A DNA stretch of 64,000 nucleotides. Origin: DAIQRJ01 sp963708795. Lineage in GTDB: Bacteria; Actinomycetota; Actinomycetes; Propionibacteriales; DAIQRJ01. Under the pieces are notes generated by a model. It saw nothing but the letters and a program-made list of their open reading frames with translations. It was not told the DNA's origin and did not search any database. Both the position numbers and the translations under genes were made by a program. The DNA lies in assembly GCA_963708795.1 (NCBI GenBank), contig CAVPUH010000009.1:1-64000 (forward strand), written 5' to 3'. How positions within the stretch are numbered: position 1 is the first letter of the stretch; each line of letters starts with the position of its first letter. This document shows, in pieces, positions 45,700 to 54,235 of the stretch.

Positions 45700-46207
45700 T
45701 CACTCGCGGCGGCTCGTTCTGGACTCCGGCGAACGGAGTACGGGTTCGTCCACGGTCTGTCCGCGCTCGGCGTTCAGCACCGATATCTCTGCTGCGAAGT
45801 CGTCGAGGCTGGCGAAGTTCCGATACACGCTGGCGAACCGCATGTACGCGACCTCGTCGAGCTCTCGAAGCGGCCGCAGGATCGCCATGCCCACCTCTTG
45901 GGACGGCACTTCGGACTGGCCGAGCGCCCGCAGCTCCTCCTCGACCCGCTGCGCCAGGAGCGCCAACTCGGTGTCGCTGACCGGCCGACCCTTGCAGGCC
46001 TTCCGCACACCGACGATGACCTTGTCCCGGTTGAAGGCCTCGGTGCTTCCCGGAGCGCTTCACCACCGTGAGCTGGATCTGCTCGATCGTCGTGAAACGT
46101 CCGTCGCATCGCGGGCACACCCGGCGTCGACGGATTGCCATCCCGTCGTCGGAGACCCTCGAATCGATCACTCGGGAGTCCGTGTTCTTGCAGTGCGGGC
46201 AGTACAT
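45700..46207 (-). CDS. nrdR: NrdR, ribonucleotide reductase repressor, one frame change
   Basis: Zinc-ribbon plus ATP-cone repressor of ribonucleotide reductase genes, with nucleotide-dependent DNA binding. The start ATG at 46207 gives MYCPHCKNTDSRVIDSRVSDDGMAIRRRRVCPRCDGRFTTIEQIQL with both Cys pairs. Near 46045 the frame changes from VVKRSG and continues STEAFNRDKVIVGVRKACKGRPVSDTELALLAQRVEEEL...VAYMRFASVYRNFASLDDFAAEI, the ATP-cone. Repaired length is about 168 residues, near normal. With both halves intact, a sequence error is likely. Operator boxes at 46405-46452 lie about 200 bases upstream. Confidence 0.9.
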
Positions 46208-46404
46208 GACATCGACCCCCTCGTGTGCGACCGGCCCGGAGGCCACCTACTCGAGGCTCACAGGCGACGCCATCGCGGTTACGGGTGGCTCCTCAGCTCG
46301 TCCTGGGGACGAACATGGGGACAACCACGTCGCGTCTCGGGACAACCTGGGGATGACCTGTGGAGAACCCGACCACTACCTGTGGACGAACTACACCGCT
46401 GTGA

Positions 46405-46452
46405 GCACTAGATGTAGTGCCAGACTACGTCGGTGGCCACTAGGCCGCAAGG
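46405..46452. promoter_or_regulatory. pair of NrdR boxes
   Basis: Box 1 is GCACTAGATGTAGTGC at 46405-46420, a near-perfect palindrome. Box 2 begins with the same CACTAG at 46438-46443, exactly 32 bases (three DNA turns) away, but its second half is degenerate. Two boxes at this spacing are the known NrdR operator layout. They precede nrdR on the minus strand and fit autoregulation of nrdR. Confidence 0.7.
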
Positions 46453-46480
46453 GGCTCACGTCACGATCGCGAGCGCCGCA

Positions 46481-47002
46481 TCAACGACCGACAGGCACGA
46501 CGAGGACCTGGCCGGGCGTGACCGTCGTTCCGGTCAGATGATTCAGCTCGCGGATGGACGAGACCGTGTCGCGGACGTCGGCGCCCGGCGCGGCGGCGCG
46601 TGCGAGCTGCCACAGGGACTGCCCGGGCTGGACGGACACCGTGCGTGTCGCGGGTGCCGGGGATCCGATCGCGCGAGCCACGGCGAATCCGGCGGCGGTG
46701 ACCACGAGAACCACGACGATCGCCGTCGCCATCACGGTGATCCAGCGCAGGACGAGCGCACCCCGCCGGGTCAGGCTCCACCCGGACGACGGGGCGGTCG
46801 ATTGGTACCGGGCCCCTCGCGACCCGGCTCGACGTTGAACCGGACGGGCCGGCCTGGACGACCGGGAGCGGCGGCGCACCGGCGACGGCTGCGGGTGAGC
46901 GGGTCGGATCGGGATGACCGGAGCCACCCGGTCGATGACATCCCGGTCCACGGACCGGACGTCGGCGTCGTGGGTGCGTTCGGCGATCAGTACTGCACTC
47001 AT
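46481..47002 (-). CDS. LysM-domain membrane protein, predicted SOS-induced division inhibitor type
   Basis: A 173-residue protein. A basic cytosolic N-terminus (RPVQRRAGSRGARYQS) precedes one membrane helix (VMATAIVVVLVVTAAGFAVA) and an extracytoplasmic LysM (TVSVQPGQSLWQLARAAAPGADVRDTVSSIRELNHLTGTTVTPGQVLVVP). This size, order and location between nrdR and lexA match the SOS-induced LysM proteins such as mycobacterial Rv2719c and the YneA-like suppressors of division. ATG at 47002. Three LexA boxes lie in the 265 bases upstream, which strongly supports damage-induced expression. Confidence 0.85.
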   Translation of the reverse strand: MSAVLIAERTHDADVRSVDRDVIDRVAPVIPIRPAHPQPSPVRRRSRSSRPARPVQRRAGSRGARYQSTAPSSGWSLTRRGALVLRWITVMATAIVVVLVVTAAGFAVARAIGSPAPATRTVSVQPGQSLWQLARAAAPGADVRDTVSSIRELNHLTGTTVTPGQVLVVPVGR

Positions 47003-47070
47003 GTCGTGCCTCCACATGCGATGGGGCTGGTGGAACGGACGGACGGGATGCGCCCGGCCGGGCACCGACG

Positions 47071-47083
47071 CGAACTGACGTTC
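47071..47083. promoter_or_regulatory. LexA (SOS) box 1
   Basis: CGAACTGACGTTC contains GAAC-N4-GTTC at 47072-47083, flanked by CG/GA, the actinobacterial SOS-box form. It is the closest of three boxes to the LysM gene start (about 69 bases upstream). Confidence 0.75.
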
Positions 47084-47162
47084 GAATCAGCGCCTGCACG
47101 ATGTCTACCGACGACCACCGACAGAACAGCGGTCGTCGCCTGAGCCTCGGCCGAAGAACCGC

Positions 47163-47178
47163 TCGAACCGGTGTTCGA
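47163..47178. promoter_or_regulatory. LexA (SOS) box 2
   Basis: TCGAACCGGTGTTCGA has perfectly inverted TCGAAC arms around CGGT. It is the best match to the actinobacterial LexA site in the window. Confidence 0.82.
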
Positions 47179-47203
47179 ATCGCGCTCCCCGACGGTAGCG
47201 CTA

Positions 47204-47219
47204 TCGAACACCTGTTCGC
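47204..47219. promoter_or_regulatory. LexA (SOS) box 3
   Basis: TCGAACACCTGTTCGC contains GAAC-ACCT-GTTC. It lies 41 bases (about four DNA turns) from box 2, between the LysM gene and the asparaginase stop. Confidence 0.8.
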
Positions 47220-47266
47220 AACACTCGGCCACTGCACGTCTGCGAGCCGCGCCACCCGCGCCGTCG

Positions 47267-48206
47267 TCACCAACCCGCGGCAACGACCTCGCCCACGTTC
47301 CGGCCGCCGCCGAGAACGGGCGTCCGGAGCTGCGCCGTCACGACCTCGGCTTCGACACCGAGGCGACGCAGTGCCTCGGCCATCACCACCGGCCGCGCAC
47401 GATCGGCCCCGTCCGCGAGCTTCAGCGCGACCGAGCGACCGTCCGGGAGCGCCGCGGCGTAGCAGCCCTCGGCACCGGACTTGGCCACCAGACCGGGCAC
47501 CCCTTCGACCAGGAACCGCTCGTCCCGCGTCGAGCCGGAAGTGAGCAGGGGGTTCGCCCGGAACGCCTCGGCGACCCGGTTCTCCGGTGACCCGGGCGCC
47601 CCCTGCGCGATCGCCGAGAAGGCGCGCGCCAGTCCGAGCACGGAGATCCCGAAGATCGGGGCGCCGCAGCCGTCGACGCCGATCGCGGCCACCGGCTCCT
47701 GGGCCAGGTCGGCGACGGTGGACGCGAGCGCCTGCTGGAGCGGATGCGCCGGATCGAGGTAGGTCTCGACCGGCCACCCGGCCGCCACGCAGGTGGCGAG
47801 CATGCCGGAGTGCTTGCCCGAGCAGTTCATGTGCGCGCGGTCGGGTTCCTCGCCGGCGCGGATCATCCGGTCCCGGCTCGCCTCGTCCATCGGGTAGGAG
47901 GGTGGACACTGCAGCGCGTCGGTGCCGAGCCCTGCGCCGGCGAGGATCCGGCCGACCCGTTCGACGTGCATGTCCTCGCCCGAGTGGGAGGCACCGGACA
48001 TGGCCAGCAGGTCCGGCGGCAGATCGAGTCCGACAGCGCAGCATGCCGACTGCCTGAATCGGCTTGTTCGACGAGCGCGGGAACATCACGGCGGTCGGCT
48101 CGCCCACCGAGAAGAGAACGCTGCCGTCGGGACCGACGGCCACCAGGCTGCCGTGATGTTCGCACTCGTCGAAGCCGGATCGGACGACACGGGCCAGCAG
48201 AGCCAT
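47267..48206 (-). CDS. asparaginase II-family protein (AnsA-type, PF06089), one frame change
   Basis: Starts at ATG 48206 after GGAGG: MALLARVVRSGFDECEHHGSLVAVGPDGSVLFSVGEPTAVMFPRSSNKPIQAVGMLR. Near 48035 the frame changes and the protein goes on as AVGLDLPPDLLAMSGASHSGEDMHVERV, CPPSYP, MNCSGKHSGMLATCVAAGWP, VDGCGAP and GLVAKSGAEGCYA. These are all hallmarks of the actinobacterial and rhizobial L-asparaginase II family, which converts asparagine to aspartate and ammonia. Repaired length is about 312 residues. The single shift is probably a sequence error. Confidence 0.85.
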
Positions 48207-48351
48207 CGGGTTCCTCCAGGAAGAGCGTTCAAGGGTTGTCGGTCGCGTGCGCACGGGCGTCGGCGCCGCGATCATGCTCTCGCAACGACCGGTCGACGCG
48301 CGAGGACGCCCAGAGCCGCATCGGAGTCGACAAGGGCAGCCGGCGCCCGAC

Positions 48352-48897
48352 CTAGGCGGAGCGAGTGGCGAGGACGCCCATGGCCGCACCCAGGCGCACG
48401 ATGTCGGCGTGCACCGGGTCGCTCGTACTGAGGTACGACACCGCATCCGGCCATTCGAGGACCTGAACGTCGACCACCTGTTCACCGTCCGCCGGGTTGG
48501 TCGGCTCGCCGTCGAGAACGACGTCGGTGACCCCGATCGCCCAGTACGCGAGCGGGTGTGGGAGGTGCGCACGGTACGGCTCGACCGCGCTGCTCTCTGC
48601 GCGATGGGCCCCCAGCCAGGTCACCGGTGCCACCCGCCTGGCACCGGCCTCTTCCGCGAGCTCCCGGTCCACGGTCTCCTCCACGGTCTCCCCCGGCTCC
48701 CGCGTACCGCCGGGAAGGAAGCGCCAGCCGTTGTCGCTGCGGCAGACGACGACACCGTCGCCGAGCCGCGCGAGAAGGTGCACCCGGCTCACGAGCGCGG
48801 GCGGCGGATCACCCAGCTCGAACCGCACCACGATCGGCGCATAGTCGACGCGCGCCGAGGCGAACAGCTCGGGAAAGCGGGTCGCCCAGGTCGACAT
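48352..48897 (-). CDS. Nudix hydrolase
   Basis: A 181-residue protein with a full Nudix box, GGTREPGETVEETVDRELAEEAGA (about residues 63-86), which binds Mg2+ and cleaves nucleoside-diphosphate-X compounds. The N-terminus has a strand VSRVHLLARLGDGVVVCRSDNGWRFLPGG leading into the box. The specificity is unknown. It sits upstream of the asparaginase on the same strand with a 145-base gap that shows no gene. Confidence 0.88.
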   Translation of the reverse strand: MSTWATRFPELFASARVDYAPIVVRFELGDPPPALVSRVHLLARLGDGVVVCRSDNGWRFLPGGTREPGETVEETVDRELAEEAGARRVAPVTWLGAHRAESSAVEPYRAHLPHPLAYWAIGVTDVVLDGEPTNPADGEQVVDVQVLEWPDAVSYLSTSDPVHADIVRLGAAMGVLATRSA

Positions 48898-49114
48898 GCC
48901 GCGACCCTAGCCCGCCCTTCCGTCGTGCCGGCCGGCCCCGGGTGATGTGCAGGCACCCGGGCGCCGAGTCCAGGCCGAATGGGTGGTTCCGCTCGTCAGA
49001 CCTGCCCGAATCCCGTCACTCGTCGGCCCCGATACCGAGTGAGCGCAGATCAACCTTCCCAACGCCCTCGAAGGTGCATCCGTGCACAGTCGCGCTCGGA
49101 GGTCTCGCCGACCG

Positions 49115-50011
49115 ATGATGTGGTCCGTGACCGACCCGATTGCCACGTCGATCACCCGACTTCGGGCCGCGGCGGCAGCCGCGCTCGGATCGGCAGTCGA
49201 CGTCGTGGGTGTCCTGGTGGAGCGTCCCGGTCGGCTCGTCGGTCGGATCCGCACGACCGACGGCGAGTTCGTCGTGAAGGTCGACGACGGTCGCGACGCG
49301 TTCGCTGCAGAGCAACGAGCGATGACGCGACTGCGTGCGGCCGGTCTGCCCGTCGGCGAGGTGGTCGCCGTTCACACCGGGCCGCCGGCCGTCCTCGTCG
49401 CACGCTGGATCCCGGGCCGCGGCGTCACCGCAGCCGACCCTCCCGACGTGCTGGCCGACGTGGGCCGGCTACTGCGGCGCGTGCACGACCTGCCGGCCGG
49501 TTCCAGCTACTCGGGCCGGCCCAGCATCTCCGCCTGGATCGGCGACTGGCTGACGATCGTGCTGGGCTGGTGGGGCCGCAGCGACGACGTCGGCCGGGCC
49601 ACCGGCACGCAGGTCGCCGCAGCGAGGGCCTGGTTCGCCGAGGTGGGTCCAGCGCTCGCCGCTGCGGGCGCCGGGACGGCGATCCTTCTCGACGGACGGC
49701 CGCAGCACGTCATCGTCGATGACGAAGGCGTCGTCGGCCTGATCGATGTCGCCGATCTCGATTCGGGCGATCCGGCGATGGACCTGGCCGTGCTCGAGCT
49801 GGACGAGCCGGGCATGTGTGACGCCGTGCTCGCCGGCTATCGACCGGGTTCCGACGAGCGCGCCCGTCTCGATGCCGTCGTCCCCTTCTACGTCTTCCTC
49901 CGAGCGTTGGCGGCAGCGGAGTGGCGCATCCGGATCGAGGGCGACAGCGACGTGGAGGATCTGCTCGACCGCGCGTCGCACGAGCTCGCCGCCTGGCGTT
50001 CCCGGCGCTGA
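49115..50011 (+). CDS. APH-fold phosphotransferase-like protein with altered catalytic loop
   Basis: A 298-residue kinase-like fold. The N-lobe (GRLVGRIRTTDGEFVVKVDDG with the Lys, AAEQRAMTRLRAAGLPV) and the metal Asp segment GLIDVADLDSGDPAMDLA are normal for choline/aminoglycoside kinases. The catalytic loop, usually HGDxxxxN, reads LLDGRPQH here, keeping the Asp but replacing His-Gly and the Asn. The activity is therefore uncertain. The ATG at 49115 follows GGAGG by 12 bases; an ATG at 49118 and a GTG at 49127 are alternatives. It lies divergent from the Nudix gene and upstream of lexA. The 217-base gap before it shows no gene. Confidence 0.7.
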   Translation: MMWSVTDPIATSITRLRAAAAAALGSAVDVVGVLVERPGRLVGRIRTTDGEFVVKVDDGRDAFAAEQRAMTRLRAAGLPVGEVVAVHTGPPAVLVARWIPGRGVTAADPPDVLADVGRLLRRVHDLPAGSSYSGRPSISAWIGDWLTIVLGWWGRSDDVGRATGTQVAAARAWFAEVGPALAAAGAGTAILLDGRPQHVIVDDEGVVGLIDVADLDSGDPAMDLAVLELDEPGMCDAVLAGYRPGSDERARLDAVVPFYVFLRALAAAEWRIRIEGDSDVEDLLDRASHELAAWRSRR

Positions 50012-50046
50012 CGACACCCGGCAGAGCTCGCTGAGCTCGCGACACA

Positions 50047-50063
50047 CTCGAACAGGTGTTTGA
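50047..50063. promoter_or_regulatory. LexA box in front of lexA
   Basis: CTCGAACAGGTGTTTGA contains GAAC-AGGT-GTTT, one base off the perfect GAAC-N4-GTTC palindrome. It lies about 115 bases upstream of the lexA ATG, the position expected for autoregulation. Confidence 0.78.
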
Positions 50064-50175
50064 AACTGTCGGTCCGGCTCGCTAGCGTTCCGAGCACCAC
50101 CACACGGCGGCACGTCGGGCCCGAGAGCACTCGGTGCCCACGCGCCACCGGCCACACCCAGGAGGACTGACCTCG

Positions 50176-50955
50176 ATGGCTGCCCGGAAGTCTTCGCCCC
50201 CACACGATTCCCTGGCCGCGAAGGCCGACGCCACCGCGACCCCCGTCTCGCGACCCGTCGGCCGACCGAGCCGCGAGGCGCTCATCCGGGAGTTCCCCGA
50301 CGGTCCACCCGACTCCCTCGGGTTGACGGCACGCCAGCGGCGGATCCTCACGGTCATCCGCGAACTGGTCGAGGAGCGCGGGTACCCGCCGTCGATGCGC
50401 GAGATCGGCGAGTCGGTGGGACTGACGTCGTCGTCGTCGGTGTCACATCAGTTGCGCGCCCTGGAGCAGAAGGGCTACCTGCGCCGGGATCCGAACCGGC
50501 CACGCGCCCTGGAGGTCATCTCGCCGGACTCGGTGCCGGAGGCGCTCGCGGCCGACTTCGAAGCCGCGACCGGCTCTCCCCCACCGGCCTACGTCCCTCT
50601 CGTCGGGCGGATCGCCGCCGGCGGCCCGATCCTCGCGGAGCAGTCGGTCGAGGACGTCCTCCCGCTCCCACGCCAGCTCGTCGGCGACGGCACGCTGTTC
50701 ATGCTCCACGTCCAGGGCGACTCGATGATCGACGCAGCGATCTGCAACGGCGACTGGGTGGTCGTGCGCCAACAGCCGGTGGCCGAGCAGGGCGAGATCG
50801 TCGCCGCGATGCTCGACGGCGAAGCGACGGTGAAGACATATCGCAAGAAGGACGGGCACATCTGGCTGATGCCGCACAACCCGGCCTACGATCCCATCGA
50901 CGGTGACGCCGCCACGATCCTGGGCAAGGTGGTGGCTGTCCTGCGACGCGTCTGA
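50176..50955 (+). CDS. lexA: LexA repressor
   Basis: A 259-residue SOS repressor. Winged helix: LTARQRRILTVIRELVEERGYPPSMREIGESVGLTSSSSVSHQLRALEQKGYLRR. The cleavage site is A148-G149 in GRIAAGGPILAEQ. Catalytic Ser183 is in QGDSMIDAAI and Lys220 in GEATVKTY. The N-terminal extension (about 40 residues, Lys/Ala/Pro-rich) is longer than in E. coli, as in many actinobacteria. The ATG at 50176 is preceded by AGGAGG and agrees with the family start. A LexA box lies upstream at 50047-50063, and three more precede the LysM gene. Confidence 0.96.
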   Translation: MAARKSSPPHDSLAAKADATATPVSRPVGRPSREALIREFPDGPPDSLGLTARQRRILTVIRELVEERGYPPSMREIGESVGLTSSSSVSHQLRALEQKGYLRRDPNRPRALEVISPDSVPEALAADFEAATGSPPPAYVPLVGRIAAGGPILAEQSVEDVLPLPRQLVGDGTLFMLHVQGDSMIDAAICNGDWVVVRQQPVAEQGEIVAAMLDGEATVKTYRKKDGHIWLMPHNPAYDPIDGDAATILGKVVAVLRRV

Positions 50956-51025
50956 CCCGGCGCTGGACAGGCTCGTCACTACACTCGGCGGGTCCCGACC
51001 GCCCGTCGTCACCTCGTGGAGTGCC

Positions 51026-51883
51026 ATGTCGAAGCCGGACCCGTCCGACCAGCACGTCGATACCCCGACCGCTGCTGTCGCCAGCACGGGAACGCACGAG
51101 CCGCCACCGGTGAAGGGTCTGCTCGACCCCAACGAGGGCAAGCAGCTCGCCATCGAGGTGGACGGCCAGCGCTGGGGTCGTGTTCCGTTGCAGACAGAGC
51201 TCTTCGCGCGTGGCGATGACCTCGAGGAGCGCGTCGCCGGTTACGTCGCCGCCGGCAGCGCCGCCCTCGCCCAGTCGGCCGATCTCGCGCCCGGGCTCGA
51301 CCAGCGGTGGTACGTGATCGTCAGCGAGAAGATCGTCGCGATCAGTCAGGGTCGTTCGTATTTCACCTGGGAGATCAACCCCAGCCGTTCGGCGAAGGTG
51401 TTGAGCCGGTTCGTGGTGCGTACCCCGCATGGTCTCGGCCTCGGGACACCCTGGACGATGCAGCTCGCCATCGACGAAGCCGGCCTGCCGCGCATCCTCG
51501 CGGCCTCCGCGGCCGGCGCCGTCGGGAAGGTCGTCCGTCGCAAGGGCTGGTTCTATCGGGTCGCCGGTCATCGGGTGAACGCGATCGACGGGCCGACCGA
51601 GTACTCCGCGTACCCGTCCAACGTCTCCGCGAAGCTGCCACCGAAGGATCCCGAGAAGGTGGCGACCTCGCTCCGGGCTCGAATCGCCGGTGCGCTGGAG
51701 GGTCAGCCCGCTGCCCGGCACTTCGGCGGGGTCGTCGTCATCGACTCGAACGACCTCGGCCGCGAGGTCCTGGGGCAGGACAGCGACCGCGCCGACGATT
51801 TCTTCAAGCGCCTGTTCGCCGACAACCCGTTCGGTCAAGGCCGCCAGCAGACGCCCCTGGCCATCGCGCTCCGCCTCGGGTGA
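51026..51883 (+). CDS. CofE-like (F420-0:gamma-glutamyl ligase family) protein
   Basis: A 285-residue protein. After a polar N-terminus it has LQTELFARGDDLEERVAGYV and WYVIVSEKIVAISQGRSYFTWEINPSRSAKVLSRFV, matching the N-terminal VxxSKxVSxxxG strand-loop of CofE-type ligases. It ends with GVVVIDSNDLGREVLGQ and ADNPFGQGRQQTPLAIAL, near the family NDLGxxxLG and NPxGxGxxxTP marks. It may ligate glutamate in coenzyme F420 metabolism, but it is shorter and more diverged than the true FbiB/CofE enzymes, so the function is uncertain. ATG at 51026. It follows lexA by 70 bases on the same strand. Confidence 0.55.
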   Translation: MSKPDPSDQHVDTPTAAVASTGTHEPPPVKGLLDPNEGKQLAIEVDGQRWGRVPLQTELFARGDDLEERVAGYVAAGSAALAQSADLAPGLDQRWYVIVSEKIVAISQGRSYFTWEINPSRSAKVLSRFVVRTPHGLGLGTPWTMQLAIDEAGLPRILAASAAGAVGKVVRRKGWFYRVAGHRVNAIDGPTEYSAYPSNVSAKLPPKDPEKVATSLRARIAGALEGQPAARHFGGVVVIDSNDLGREVLGQDSDRADDFFKRLFADNPFGQGRQQTPLAIALRLG

Positions 51884-51933
51884 CACGGCGAGGGACACGG
51901 CACCCGGGACACGGCGACCAGACGGCGCTGGTC

Positions 51934-54226
51934 CTAGGTCGCATCGGCGGCCCGCTCGGCCACCGTCGCCGCCTCATCGAGGCGCCGTAAGGCACCCAGG
52001 GCGACCTCACGGTCGGACGTCGGCCACATCGGCGGCAGCGACTGCCGCAGGAAGCTCCCGTACCGCGCCCGGACCAGCCGCGGGTCGAGACAGCGCCACG
52101 ACGCCGCGGTCGGTGCTCCGGCGGATCAGCCGGCCCGCGCCCTGTGCGAGCAACAACGCAGCGTGCGTAGCCGCGACCGCCATGAACCCGTTGCCGCCGG
52201 CCTCCTCCACTGCACGCTGACGAGCCGACATGAGCGGATCGTCCGGTCGCGGGAACGGGATGCGGTCGATCACGACGAGTTGACAGGTGCTGCCGGGGAC
52301 GTCGAGGCCCTGCCAGAGCGACAGGGTGCCGAACAACGAGGTGGACGGATCAGCGAGAAACGCCTTGCCCAGCTCGGGAAGCTGAGCGTCCCCCTGGCAG
52401 AGGATGATCGTGTCGAGCCGGTCGCGCACGTATTCTGCGGCCGCCTCGGCTCCCCGCCGCGACGAGAACAATCCGAGCGTCCGGCCGCCCGCCGCGCGGA
52501 CGAGCTCGGTCAACTCGTCGAGGGCCGCGTCCCCTGCACCGTCGCGGCCCGGGGTGGGCAACCGCGATGCGGTGTAGAGGATCGCCTGCCGGGCATAGTC
52601 GAACGGCGATCCCACGTCCACACCGACCCATGGAAGCGGACGGACGTGCTCGGCCGGCCCGGCACTGCTCAGGCGAATCGAGCCGGCATCGTCGGCGGCA
52701 CCCGGCGAGGACTCCGCATCACGGTCGTCGTCCGTGACCTGGTCGGTCTGCCGCAACCCGACCTGTCGTGCCATCGCGTCGAAGTCCCCGCCCAGCTTGA
52801 GCGTCGCCGACGTGAGCACACAGGTCTTCGAACCGAACAGCTTCTCCCGTAACAACCCGGCGACGCTCAGCGGAGCCAGCCGAAGGTCCTTGCCGCGGTC
52901 CCGCCGGTAGCGGTCGGGACCGGCCGAGTGCCGCCCCGCGCCGCCACCCGTGCGTTCACCCGCTGATGCCATGCTCTCGTGCACCCACAGGACGTCGTAC
53001 TCGGACTGGCTCGCCATCCGCTCCGCGACCAGCCGGACCTGGTCGACCATCACCCGCGCCGTCCGCTTGCCGGGGTCGCGCGTCGGGTCCGCGACGAGCG
53101 ATTCGCTCGGGATCACCGACAGCACGGCGCGAGCACTGTCGCGCACGTTCTCGACGGCGAGTTGCAGGCCCTCACCGAGCCGGCTCAGCCGCCCACCGTC
53201 GAGGGCCTCGAGCGCCTCCCGCAGCGATTCCGAGGCATCGACGAGGTCGTCGACGGCGTCCCGATCCTCGGTGGCGAACGGTCTGGCCCGGCGCGCGGCC
53301 CGCTCGACCGTTCCGGGCGCGAGCTCGAGCGAGGCCGCCGACGTCACGCGGGCGACGAGCTCATGACCTTCGTCGACGACGGCCAGGTCGTAGTCGGGCA
53401 GGAGCGGAATCCCTTCCAGCGCGTCGATCGCGAGCAATGCGTGGTTCGTCACGATCACGTCGGCCTTCGCCGCGACCGCCCGGGAGCGCTCGGCGAAACA
53501 CTCGACCCCGAAGGCGCAGTTCGTCGCGCCGGGACACTCGCGCGCCTGGATCGAGACCTGGGCCCAGGCGCGGTCACCGTGGGTCGGTGCACTGTCGCGA
53601 TCCCCGTCGCCACCGGCGCTCGCCTCGTCTTCCGCCCACTCGCGCAACGTGATCACCTCGCGGCCCAGCGGACCGGACGGGGCGGCCTCGACGAGGACGC
53701 CCTGATCGTCGGGCACCCCGTCCCGGACTCGGGCGAGGCACGCGTAGTTGCTTCGCCCCTTGAAGATCGCGAACGTCGGCGGGCGCGGCATGATCGCCGA
53801 CAGAGCCTCGGTGAACACCGGCAGGTCACGCCCGACCAACTGCGACTGGAGGGCCAGGGTGGCGGTGGCGACGATGACGGGACGTTTCGTCTGCTGTGCG
53901 GCCACCATCGCCGGGATCAGGTAGGCCAGCGACTTGCCGGTGCCGGTGCCCGCCTGCACCAGCAGGTGGCGGCCACTGGTGAACGCGTCGGCGACCTCGT
54001 GCGCCATCTGCTCCTGGCCGGCACGGTGCTGGCCGCCCAGCGCCTCGACCGAGCGCGTCAGCAGCCTCGAGACCTCGTCGGGATCGATGCTCGGGCGGAT
54101 GGGCCCGGCCGGCGCGCCCGGCTCGCGAGCAGCGGCCGTGGCCGACTCCGGGCCGGCGGCGGTCGCATCGTCGGTGAACGAGACCACGACGTCCCGATCG
54201 CCGGCTCGTTCCTCGGTGTCCGGCAC
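51934..54226 (-). CDS. DinG/XPD-like ATP-dependent DNA helicase, C-terminal frame change
   Basis: About 763 residues when repaired. The SF2 helicase motifs are clear: HRAGQEQMAHEVADAF, Walker A QAGTGTGKSLAYLIPA, NYACLARV, VIVTNHALLAID, Walker B as DEGHEL (DEAH-type), TCVLTSATLKL, GTLSLWQGLDVPG and ALLLAQGAGRLIRRSTDRGVVA. The iron-sulphur Cys set of the XPD/DinG group appears as C in NYACL, C in RECPGATNCAF and GVECF. Near 52100 the frame changes and the normal C-terminus continues (LDPRLVRARYGSFLRQSLPPMWPTS) to a TAG at 51934. Role: unwinding DNA in repair or resolving unusual structures. The neighbouring lexA fits a repair context. Confidence 0.85.
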
Positions 54227-54235
54227 CCCGCGAGG

